This document shows positions 1-5,782 of a stretch of 14,209 bases of DNA, in pieces. Both the position numbers and the translations under genes were made by a program. Where the stretch lies: contig JAVHVN010000026.1 of assembly GCA_032160545.1 (NCBI GenBank), forward strand, positions 1 to 14,209, in the 5' to 3' direction. Source of the DNA: DATGFB01 sp032160545 (GTDB taxonomy: Bacteria; Actinomycetota; Actinomycetes; Mycobacteriales; Jatrophihabitantaceae). How positions within the stretch are numbered: the first letter of the stretch is position 1; every line of letters begins with the position of its first letter. The notes beneath the pieces were generated by a model that was not told where the DNA came from, did no database searches, and worked only from the letters and a program-made list of their open reading frames with translations.

Positions 1-216
1 CGGCTTCTTCTTCGCCACCGGCTTCTTCGCCACCGGCTGCTTCTTCCCGACCGGCTTCTTCTTCGCCACCGGCTTCTTCTTCGCCACCGGCTTCTTCTTC
101 GCCACCGGCTTCTTCTTCGCCACCGGCTTCTTCTTCGCCACCGGCTGCTTCTTCGCCACCGGCTTCTTCTTCGCCACCGGCTTCTTCTTCGCCACCGGCT
201 TCTTCTTCGCCACCGG
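1..216 (-). repeat. 18-bp coding tandem repeat (PVAKKK), 12 units plus a partial one
   Basis: On the minus strand the unit is CCGGTGGCGAAGAAGAAG, repeated head to tail from 216 down to the window edge. Nine of the twelve units (1-3, 5-9 and 12) are identical at the DNA level. Unit 4 (145-162) has one AAG changed to CAG. Unit 10 (37-54) reads PVGKKQ. Unit 11 (22-36) has lost one AAG and reads PVAKK. Identity at synonymous positions points to recent copying by slippage or unequal recombination, so copy number may vary between strains. The array continues beyond the window. Confidence 0.95.
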
Positions 217-450
217 CTCGACCGGTGCGACCGCCGTGGCCGTGGCGATCGCCTCGCTCGCCGCCGCGGGTGGCACGTCACCGTTCGTCGCACCGACCGG
301 CACCGGCTCGTTCCCGTCCGCCACCGAAGCGGCAGCTGTCCGGCTGTCACTGGCGACCTGGCCACCGCTGACAGGCAGGGCCAGCGAACCGGCGGCAAGG
401 CTGAGCGCCACGATGATGGCGCCCAGCATGATTCGGACGTGCTTGGGCAT
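1..450 (-). CDS. Secreted lysine-rich PVAKKK-repeat protein (incomplete, C-terminus off the window)
   Basis: Reading leftward from ATG at 450, the frame is open for 150 codons to the window edge, so the C-terminus is missing. The N-terminus looks like a signal peptide: basic MPKHVR, a hydrophobic stretch at about residues 7-25 (IMLGAIIVALSLAAGSLAL), then a small polar region with a plausible cut after QVA near residue 33. Residues 34-78 form an Ala/Val/Pro-rich linker. From residue 79 the protein is a run of six-residue PVAKKK units, giving a strongly basic, probably extended and exported segment. A GGAAG lies 10 nt before the start, and a 19-bp palindrome lies 23 nt before it. Lysine-rich tails on exported actinobacterial proteins can bind anionic wall polymers or glycans; that role is only inference here. 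The repeats could be a linker to an unseen wall hydrolase or anchor domain, or the functional part. I do not recognise a family. Confidence 0.75.
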   Translation of the reverse strand, partial: MPKHVRIMLGAIIVALSLAAGSLALPVSGGQVASDSRTAAASVADGNEPVPVGATNGDVPPAAASEAIATATAVAPVEPVAKKKPVAKKKPVAKKKPVAKKQPVAKKKPVAKKKPVAKKKPVAKKKPVAKKKPVGKKQPVAKKPVAKKKP

Positions 451-472
451 GACGGATCGACTTCCGAGCGGT

Positions 473-491
473 GGACGGAGCAGCTCCGTCC
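473..491. promoter_or_regulatory. Perfect 19-bp palindrome upstream of the repeat-protein gene
   Basis: GGACGGAGCAGCTCCGTCC has 9-bp arms around one central base and no mismatch. It ends 22 nt before the ATG at 450. As DNA it has the symmetry of a site for a dimeric repressor. As RNA in the leader it would form a GC-rich 8-bp hairpin with a three-base loop. No T-run follows it on the minus strand, so a standard terminator is unlikely. Whether it acts as an operator or as an RNA structure is undecided. Confidence 0.55.
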
Positions 492-664
492 CGACCGCGA
501 CATGTGGTCATCGACGGGTCCGCCCACCGACGATCGGTCCCCGATCCGGTCGAGCAGCGCACGAAGCACGGCGACGCTAACAACAGCGCGTCACACTTGC
601 ACTTAACGATCTCCAGCCTGGCACACAGGAGCCGGGTCTGGATCTTGGACATTTCGCCGAACGC

Positions 665-678
665 GGGCCATCAGGCCC
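665..678 (-). terminator. Possible hairpin terminator after upp
   Basis: An inverted repeat, GGGCC-TGAT-GGCCC as read on the minus strand, lies 11 nt past the upp stop codon. The stem is five G-C pairs with a four-base loop. No T-run follows, which is common in actinobacteria but leaves the call weak. Confidence 0.35.
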
Positions 679-689
679 AAACGGCGGCC

Positions 690-1313
690 TCAGCGGGGCC
701 CGAACTGCCGGTCCCCCGCGTCGCCCAGGCCGGGCACGATATACGCGTTGTCATTGAGCCGTTCGTCGATACTGGCGGTGAACACCCGCACCGGCAGCGC
801 ACTGGCCTCGAGCCGCGCGATGCCCTCCGGCGCGACGAGCGCGCAGATCACGGTCAGCTCATCGGCGCCCCGAGCCGACAGCAACTGCAGGCAGTGCAGC
901 AACGATCCCCCGGTTGCGAGCATCGGATCCAGCACGATGACGGGCCGCCCTGCGAGCGATTCCGGGAGCGAGGCCATGTACGGCGTCGGCTCATGGGTCT
1001 GCTCGTCCCGGGCGAGTCCCACGAACCCCATCTGTGACTCCGGCAGCAGGTTGAACGCGGCCTCCGCCATGCCGAGACCGGCCCGCAGGACGGGGACGAG
1101 CAGCGGCGGGTTCGCCAGGGCGACGCCGGTCGTCGGTGCCACCGGCGTCGTGACGGGCGCGGCAGCGGTGGGCAGCGAGCGGGTGGCCTCGTAGACCAGC
1201 AGGGTGGCCAGCTCCCGCAACGCGGCGCGGAATTCCGCGTTGCTGCTGCGCTCGTCGCGCATGACGGTGAGGCGCGCCTGGACGATCGGGTGCTCGATGA
1301 CGATGGTCTCCAC
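690..1313 (-). CDS. upp: Uracil phosphoribosyltransferase
   Basis: This is a cytosolic salvage enzyme that joins uracil to PRPP to make UMP. The 207-residue length matches the family (E. coli Upp has 208). Motifs in order are VPVLRAGLGM (residues 73-82), the PRPP-binding loop VIVLDPMLATGGS (126-138), and the uracil-binding C-terminal segment YIVPGLGDAGDRQFG (191-205). Residues 48-69 are unusually rich in Ala, Pro and Thr where relatives are more varied, but the length is normal. The GTG at 1313 is chosen because it gives the family N-terminus (METIVIEHPIVQARLTVMRD) and sits 7 nt after a TAGTCT -10 element, fitting a leaderless message. Longer frames on this strand would run through deoC and are rejected. 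It is transcribed divergently from deoC. Confidence 0.95.
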   Translation of the reverse strand: METIVIEHPIVQARLTVMRDERSSNAEFRAALRELATLLVYEATRSLPTAAAPVTTPVAPTTGVALANPPLLVPVLRAGLGMAEAAFNLLPESQMGFVGLARDEQTHEPTPYMASLPESLAGRPVIVLDPMLATGGSLLHCLQLLSARGADELTVICALVAPEGIARLEASALPVRVFTASIDERLNDNAYIVPGLGDAGDRQFGPR

Positions 1314-1320
1314 GCGCCGA

Positions 1321-1326
1321 AGACTA
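1321..1326 (-). promoter_or_regulatory. Likely -10 element of upp (leaderless)
   Basis: TAGTCT on the minus strand fits TAnnnT and ends 7 nt before the GTG at 1313, so transcription would begin at or next to the start codon. There is no Shine-Dalgarno sequence. The -35 region (near 1344-1349, GGAACC on this strand) does not resemble TTGACA. Confidence 0.5.
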
Positions 1327-1367
1327 GACCGGACTTTCGCGACGGTTCCGCCCGGCGGCGGCGCTCC

Positions 1368-1373
1368 TACACT
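1368..1373 (+). promoter_or_regulatory. Likely -10 element of the deoC operon (leaderless)
   Basis: TACACT fits TAnnnT and ends 6 nt before the chosen GTG at 1380, which places the transcription start at the start codon. No Shine-Dalgarno sequence precedes the GTG, and no clear -35 is seen. It stands back to back with the upp -10 element within the 66-bp gap. Confidence 0.5.
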
Positions 1374-1379
1374 GGCTTG

Positions 1380-2354
1380 GTGACGACACTGGAGGGTGTC
1401 GACCTGCCCCCCGCCGGTGGCGTCGACCTGCAGAGCGTGACCCGCGACGAGGCGGCGTTGCGGCGGTTCCTGCACGGCTTGCCGGGCGTCGACCAAGTCG
1501 GTGCCGAAGGCCGCGCGGCCGGGCTCGCGACCCGCAGCATCAAGACCTCGGCGAAGGCGTGGGCCATCGACACGGCCATCTCGATGGTCGATCTGACGAC
1601 GCTCGAAGGCGCCGACACGCCTGGCAAGGTGCGGTCGCTGTCCGCCAAGGCGATCCGTCCCGACCCCTCCGACCCCACCGTTGCGTCCGTCGCCGCGGTC
1701 TGCGTGTATCCCGACCTGGTAGAGACCGCCGTCCGGGCGCTGCGCGGCTCGTCCGTCGGAGTGGCCAGCGTCGCCACCGCGTTCCCGTCCGGCCGAGCAT
1801 CGCTCGAGACCAAGCTGCACGACGTGCGCGACGCGGTTGCGGCCGGCGCCACCGAGATCGACATGGTGATCGACCGGGGCGCCTTCCTCGCGGGACGCTA
1901 CCTGCAGGTCTTCGACGAGATCGTCGCGACCAAGGCCGCCTGCGGGAACGCGCATCTGAAGGTCATCCTCGAGACCGGGGAGCTGGTCACCCTCGACGCC
2001 GCGCGGCGTGCGTCCTGGCTCGCGCTGCTCGCGGGAGGGGATTTCATCAAGACCTCCACCGGCAAGGTGACACCCGCCGCCACACCCGGCGTCGCGCTCG
2101 TGATGCTCGAGGCGGTCCGCGACTTCCGGGCCGCCACCGGCGAGCTACGCGGTGTGAAGCTGGCGGGCGGCATCCGCACCTCGAAGGACGCCATCCGCTA
2201 CCTGGTGATGGTGAACGAGACGGTCGGCGACGACTGGCTCACCCCGGACCTGTTCCGGTTCGGGGCATCCAGCCTGCTGAACGACCTGCTGCTGCAGCGC
2301 CACAAGCTCAAGACGGGCGCGTACGACGGCCCCGACTACGTCACGGTGGATTGA
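1380..2354 (+). CDS. deoC: Deoxyribose-phosphate aldolase, long (animal-like) type
   Basis: It cleaves 2-deoxyribose-5-phosphate to glyceraldehyde-3-phosphate and acetaldehyde, the last step of deoxynucleoside breakdown in the cytosol. The TIM-barrel motifs are present: VCVYPDLVETAV (107-118), VASVATAFPSG (128-138), EIDMVIDRGAFLAG with D161 (159-172), LKVILETGEL (193-202), DFIKTSTGK with Schiff-base Lys224 (221-229), and VKLAGGIRTSKDA with Lys260 (259-271). At 324 residues it is much longer than short bacterial forms (about 220-260). Its N-terminal extension (SIKTSAKAWAID) and wording such as KVILETGEL and FRFGASSLLNDL resemble the human enzyme (about 318 residues, from memory). The GTG at 1380 is chosen for its position after TACACT; a TTG directly before it is an alternative. 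It leads an operon with the two genes downstream. Confidence 0.93.
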   Translation: MTTLEGVDLPPAGGVDLQSVTRDEAALRRFLHGLPGVDQVGAEGRAAGLATRSIKTSAKAWAIDTAISMVDLTTLEGADTPGKVRSLSAKAIRPDPSDPTVASVAAVCVYPDLVETAVRALRGSSVGVASVATAFPSGRASLETKLHDVRDAVAAGATEIDMVIDRGAFLAGRYLQVFDEIVATKAACGNAHLKVILETGELVTLDAARRASWLALLAGGDFIKTSTGKVTPAATPGVALVMLEAVRDFRAATGELRGVKLAGGIRTSKDAIRYLVMVNETVGDDWLTPDLFRFGASSLLNDLLLQRHKLKTGAYDGPDYVTVD

Positions 2355-2365
2355 GAGCGAAGCGC

Positions 2366-3796
2366 ATGGCCAAGTTCGAGTACGCGCCGGCACCCGAGTC
2401 GCGCGACATCGCGCGGCTGCGGCCGAGCTATCAGATCTTCGTCGACGGGCGGTTCAGGGACGGCCGCGGCGAGGCCGTGAAGACGATCAACCCGGCGGAC
2501 GAGCAGCCGCTCGCCGAGGTCGCCGAGGCGAGCCCCGAGGACGTCGCGGACGCGGTCGCAGCCGCCCGCCGAGCGCTCGACGGGCCATGGGGGCGGACGT
2601 CCGGCGCCGACCGCGGCAAGTACTTGTTCCGCATCGCCCGGGCCGTCCAGGAACGCGCCCGCGAACTCGCCGTCCTGGAGTCGCTCGACAACGGCAAGCC
2701 GATCCGCGAATCCCGCGACGTCGACGTCCCGACGGCCGCGGCGCACTTCTTCTACTACGCCGGCTGGGCGGACAAACTCGGCCACGCCGGTTTCGGGCCT
2801 GACCCCAAGCCGGTGGGCGTGGCCGGACAGATCATCCCGTGGAACTTCCCGCTGCTCATGGCCGCGTGGAAGATCGCACCGGCGCTGGCGTGCGGCAACA
2901 CCGTCGTGCTCAAGCCCGCCGAGACGACGCCGCTCACGGCGCTCGTCCTCGCCGAGATCATTGCCGAGGCCGACCTGCCGCCCGGCGTCGTGAACGTGCT
3001 GACCGGCGGCCCCGCCATCGGGCAGGCGATCGTCGAGAGCGACGTCGACAAGATCGCGTTCACCGGTTCGACAGAGGTCGGCAAGATCATCCGGCGCACC
3101 CTTGCCGGCACGGGCCGGCGGGTGTCGCTGGAGCTGGGCGGAAAGGCGGCGAACATCGTCTTCGACGACGCACCGATCGACCAGGCCGTCGAGGGCATCG
3201 TCAACGGCATCTTCTTCAACCAGGGGCAGGTCTGCTGCGCCGGCTCCCGGCTGCTCGTCCAGGAGTCGGTCGTCGACGAGGTCGTGGCGTCCCTGCAGCG
3301 ACGGCTCGCGACGCTGCGCCTCGGCGACCCGCTCGACAAGAACACCGACGTCGGCGCGATCAACTCGGCGGAGCAGCTCGCCCGGATCACCGAGCTCACC
3401 GACTCGGGCGTCGCCGAGGGCGCCACCCGGTGGTCCCCGCCGTGCGAGGTCCCGCCCCGCGGTTACTGGTTCGTTCCGACCGTCTTCACCGACGTGGCGC
3501 AGGCACATCGCATCGCGCGCGAGGAGATCTTCGGCCCGGTGCTGTCGGTCCTGACGTTCCGGACCCCCGACGAGGCCGTCGAGAAGGCGAACAACACCCC
3601 CTACGGGCTGTCGGCAGGTGTCTGGACGGAGAAGGGTTCCCGCATCCTCTCGATGGCCTCGAAGCTGCGCGCCGGAGTCGTCTGGGCCAACACGTTCAAC
3701 CGCTTCGACCCGACCGCGCCGTTCGGCGGTTACAAGGAGTCCGGTTTCGGCCGCGAGGGCGGCCGGCACGGGTTGGAGGCATACCTCGATGTCTGA
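2366..3796 (+). CDS. NAD-dependent aldehyde dehydrogenase (catalytic member of a pair)
   Basis: A complete aldehyde dehydrogenase of 476 residues, normal for the family, that oxidises an aldehyde to its acid with NAD(P)+. All key residues are visible: Asn160 in IIPWNFPL, cofactor-binding Lys183 in VLKPAETTP, the FTGSTEVGK turn (232-240), general base Glu256 in SLELGGKAANIVF, nucleophile Cys290 in FFNQGQVCCAGSR, and Glu388 in EEIFGPV. Its ATG lies 11 nt after the deoC stop, with a weak purine-rich ribosome site (GAGAGCGA). Its end overlaps the next gene by 8 nt. Coming directly after deoC, the likely substrate is the acetaldehyde released by the aldolase, though sequence alone cannot fix substrate. 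Together with the next gene it resembles a two-gene version of ALDH16. Confidence 0.93.
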   Translation: MAKFEYAPAPESRDIARLRPSYQIFVDGRFRDGRGEAVKTINPADEQPLAEVAEASPEDVADAVAAARRALDGPWGRTSGADRGKYLFRIARAVQERARELAVLESLDNGKPIRESRDVDVPTAAAHFFYYAGWADKLGHAGFGPDPKPVGVAGQIIPWNFPLLMAAWKIAPALACGNTVVLKPAETTPLTALVLAEIIAEADLPPGVVNVLTGGPAIGQAIVESDVDKIAFTGSTEVGKIIRRTLAGTGRRVSLELGGKAANIVFDDAPIDQAVEGIVNGIFFNQGQVCCAGSRLLVQESVVDEVVASLQRRLATLRLGDPLDKNTDVGAINSAEQLARITELTDSGVAEGATRWSPPCEVPPRGYWFVPTVFTDVAQAHRIAREEIFGPVLSVLTFRTPDEAVEKANNTPYGLSAGVWTEKGSRILSMASKLRAGVVWANTFNRFDPTAPFGGYKESGFGREGGRHGLEAYLDV

Positions 3797-4652
3797 GCCG
3801 AGACTGCGCGTGCGCCGCACCGCCAAGCTCTACGTCAAGGGCGCGTTTCCCAGGTCGGAGTCCGGCCGGTCATATCCGGTCCACTCGGCGTCGGGCGAGC
3901 TGGTGGCCCATGCCGCGCAGGCGTCGCGCAAGGACGTCCGGGACGCCGTCCTGGCCGCCCGCGGCGCCTTCGGCGGCTGGTCCGCCGCGACCGCCTACAA
4001 CCGCGGACAGGTGCTCTATCGCGTCGCCGAACTGCTGGACGGCCGCCGTGACCAGTTCGTCGCGGAGGTACGCGAGGCCGAAGGCGGATCTGGTGACGAC
4101 GCGGCGGCGCTGGTCGATGCCGCGATCGACAGGTGGGTGCACTACGCCGGGTGGGCGGACAAGTACGCGCAGGTGGTCGGCGCCACGAATCCCGTCGCAG
4201 GCCCGTACTTCACGTTCTCGCTGCCCGAGCCAACCGGTGTGGTCGGCGTCATCGCCCCCCAGGACTCCAGCCTCCTCGGGCTCGTCTCGGTGCTCGCACC
4301 GGTACTGACGACCGGCAACACCGCGGTGGTCCTCGCCGCTCAGGACCGCCCGCTGCCGGCGGTCTCACTCGGCGAGGTGCTCGCGACCTCCGACGTCCCG
4401 GCGGGGGTCGTGAACATCCTCACCGGCTTCACCGCCGAGCTGGCCCCGTGGCTCGCGTCCCACCGCGACGTGAACGCGATCGACCTCACCGGTGTCGCGG
4501 CCGCCGACCGCGCGGCCCTCGAGGTGCAGGCGGCCGACAACGTCAAGCGCGTGCACTCGCCGCGTGCGGTCGATTGGGCCGCCGAGCCGGGCCGGAGCCG
4601 CCTCGACGCGTTCGTCGAGACGAAGACGGTCTGGCACCCGATCGGCGTGTGA
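3789..4652 (+). CDS. Non-catalytic aldehyde dehydrogenase-like partner protein
   Basis: This 287-residue protein matches the N-terminal, cofactor-binding part of aldehyde dehydrogenases. It shares HYAGWADKY (118-126) with YAGWADKL of its neighbour, then VGVIAP (152-157), LTTGNTAVVL (173-182) and VPAGVVNILTG (203-213). Key residues are gone: PWNFP is PQDSS (157-161), the cofactor lysine motif KPAE is AAQD (183-186), FTGST is LTGVA (233-237), and the whole part bearing the catalytic Glu and Cys is absent. It cannot be a working dehydrogenase by itself. The frame is intact, codon use matches its neighbours, and the ATGTCTGA overlap with the upstream gene suggests translational coupling and a 1:1 partner. 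In ALDH16 enzymes a catalytic domain is followed by a degenerate second domain; the two proteins here add up to 763 residues, close to that size. A decayed gene is less likely given the intact frame. Confidence 0.85.
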   Translation: MSEPRLRVRRTAKLYVKGAFPRSESGRSYPVHSASGELVAHAAQASRKDVRDAVLAARGAFGGWSAATAYNRGQVLYRVAELLDGRRDQFVAEVREAEGGSGDDAAALVDAAIDRWVHYAGWADKYAQVVGATNPVAGPYFTFSLPEPTGVVGVIAPQDSSLLGLVSVLAPVLTTGNTAVVLAAQDRPLPAVSLGEVLATSDVPAGVVNILTGFTAELAPWLASHRDVNAIDLTGVAAADRAALEVQAADNVKRVHSPRAVDWAAEPGRSRLDAFVETKTVWHPIGV

Positions 4653-4663
4653 CGCGCCGGCGA

Positions 4664-4680
4664 CGCCCCCATGACGGGCG
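4664..4680 (+). terminator. Possible weak terminator after the deoC operon
   Basis: CGCCC and GGGCG form a five-pair stem with a seven-base loop, starting 11 nt after the stop codon at 4652 and before the next gene's promoter. There is no T-run, so the call rests on position and stem only. Confidence 0.3.
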
Positions 4681-4712
4681 ACCGCACCTGTGGTTCCCTG
4701 TCCGTCGCCCGG

Positions 4713-4718
4713 TAGGTT
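4713..4718 (+). promoter_or_regulatory. Likely -10 element of the acidic-protein gene (leaderless)
   Basis: TAGGTT fits TAnnnT and ends 7 nt before the ATG at 4726, with no Shine-Dalgarno sequence between. This supports the ATG over an in-frame GTG at 4690, which lies upstream of the -10 element. No clear -35 is seen. Confidence 0.5.
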
Positions 4719-4725
4719 CGGGCTC

Positions 4726-5763
4726 ATGACGAGCTCGCTCGATGCCGCCATCATTCCGATCACCCTGACCGTCAACGGGCGGATGGGCGTCACGCTCTAC
4801 GCCCCGCCGTGGGAGGACGACGACGGCGAGGAGTGGCAGGGCTTTCTCGGCGACGGAGCGAAGGTCCTGCTCTACCCGAGCGCACGGGAGCTTGCCGAGT
4901 TCATCGCCTCGGGCGAGGAGAACGACCTGTCCGACCACCCGGCCTGGGGCCGCATCAGCGCGCTGACCCCTGACGAGCTGCGCCCGGCCGCCGAGGATGG
5001 CTACGACCTCGACGCGGTCTACGAATGGGCGTCGGGCGAACCCGACCCGATGCACGTGTCGGCACTCGCGAACGTCGTCGACATGGTGGCCCGCATCGCC
5101 GACTGCTGCGACGACGGCGCGCTGCGCCGCCTGGTCGAGAACACGCCCGAGTACGAGGAGCTCGTCGACGACGAGGTCTCCTATCAGGGCAAGGACGGCC
5201 GCAAACGGTGGAACGAGCTCGGCGATCGGATCGCCGAGTCCTGGGAGCGCGCGATCAATCGCGTAGAGAACTGGCTCGAGTGGCGCGGTGACTTCGAGCG
5301 CTCCGAGCTCGAGACCCAGTCGGTGTGGGAACGCGTGGGCGCCGAACCGATCGAGATCGTGTTGCCGGACGCCCGATGGCTCACGGTGCGCGCCGAGATC
5401 GCCCGCAATGCCGAAGACGGCGACACCCACGTGGCGTTCCTCGGACTCGACGGCAACATCAACGTGTTCGGCGAGGTCGGCGACCTTGCGCAATACTGCC
5501 GCACGGCCGAGGAGCACCCGCTCGTCGCGCTCGAATGGTGGTCCGAACTCGCCGACGTCGAGGACGACGACGTGTTCGCCCCGTCGGCCGACGCGACATT
5601 CGACCTGCGCAAGCCGTCCGTGGCCGGCGCCGAGCTCCTGGGTGAACTGATCGCGTTCTGCGAACTCGAGGCCGATGCCGAAGATCTCGGTGCCGACATG
5701 GACCGGGACGACTGGCGCGCACTGGTCGACGAGGTTGCGAGCTGCTTCGCCCCGCAGGACTGA
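4726..5763 (+). CDS. Conserved acidic protein of unknown function (Rv3311-like)
   Basis: A 345-residue cytosolic protein with no signal peptide and no membrane segment. It is very acidic, with clusters such as WEDDDGEEW (29-37) and DVEDDDVF (277-284), and rich in tryptophan. Recognisable stretches include ITLTVNGRMGVTLYAPPWE (12-30), ENDLSDHPAW (65-74), CCDDGALRRLVENTPEY (127-143), and VSYQGKDGRKRWNELGDRI (151-169). From memory this matches a family conserved in actinobacteria that includes M. tuberculosis Rv3311 and is sometimes labelled primosomal protein; I see no motif that supports that label. I assign no function. It stands alone behind its own leaderless promoter and converges on glpD across 14 bp. 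That Rv3311 also lies close to upp and add in mycobacteria suggests long-kept linkage to salvage genes, though not necessarily a shared function. Confidence 0.85.
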   Translation: MTSSLDAAIIPITLTVNGRMGVTLYAPPWEDDDGEEWQGFLGDGAKVLLYPSARELAEFIASGEENDLSDHPAWGRISALTPDELRPAAEDGYDLDAVYEWASGEPDPMHVSALANVVDMVARIADCCDDGALRRLVENTPEYEELVDDEVSYQGKDGRKRWNELGDRIAESWERAINRVENWLEWRGDFERSELETQSVWERVGAEPIEIVLPDARWLTVRAEIARNAEDGDTHVAFLGLDGNINVFGEVGDLAQYCRTAEEHPLVALEWWSELADVEDDDVFAPSADATFDLRKPSVAGAELLGELIAFCELEADAEDLGADMDRDDWRALVDEVASCFAPQD

Positions 5764-5782
5764 GGCGCGTCAGAGCGTCAGC
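5760..5782. repeat. Short repeats at the convergent stop codons of the acidic-protein gene and glpD
   Basis: Only 14 bp separate the two stop codons. The junction holds a small inverted repeat, CTGA at 5760-5763 and TCAG at 5770-5773, and a direct repeat of GCGTCAG (5767-5773 and 5775-5781). The stem is too short to be a convincing terminator. Confidence 0.35.

Larger units (their letters stand above)
451..689. other. Gene-free region between upp and the repeat-protein gene
   Basis: No convincing gene is seen in these 239 bp. The region carries a possible hairpin just after upp (665-678) and a perfect 19-bp palindrome (473-491). A TAGCGT sequence on the minus strand at 574-579 fits a -10 element for the repeat-protein gene and would give a leader of roughly 115 nt, but no good -35 is visible. 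A smaller inverted repeat, ACCGA-CGA-TCGGT, lies at 526-538. An open minus-strand frame at 347-652 overlaps this region and the real gene in another frame; its cysteine- and arginine-rich composition does not look like a real protein. Confidence 0.6.

Noticed and set aside
1..216. CRISPR array
   Set aside because: The repeats are directly adjacent with no spacers, and they read in frame as PVAKKK in an open gene with a signal peptide.
347..652. Minus-strand frame of about 100 codons between upp and the repeat protein
   Set aside because: It overlaps the signal-peptide gene in another frame, and its composition (clusters of Cys, Arg, Ser) is not protein-like. The other frame has a clear signal peptide and repeats.
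451..680. Cyclic di-AMP (ydaO-type) riboswitch ahead of the exported protein
   Set aside because: Such elements often precede wall-hydrolase genes in actinobacteria, but I could not find the conserved core in this stretch. A covariance-model search would settle it.
1314..1955. N-terminal extension of upp across deoC
   Set aside because: The extra residues match no known domain, would be antisense to deoC, and the GTG at 1313 gives a normal-length enzyme after a good -10 element.
3789..4725. Frameshifted or cut-off aldehyde dehydrogenase pseudogene
   Set aside because: The bases after 4652 carry no remains of the catalytic region, the key residues are replaced throughout an intact frame, and the start overlaps the upstream gene, all of which favour a maintained partner protein.
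4690..4725. Earlier GTG start for the acidic protein
   Set aside because: This start lies ahead of the TAGGTT element and adds residues (MVPCPSPGRFGL) unlike the family; the ATG at 4726 fits better.
4653..5777. A hidden mobile-element or restriction gene around the unknown acidic protein
   Set aside because: Base and codon use match the neighbours, and there are no terminal repeats, target duplications or tRNA ends.
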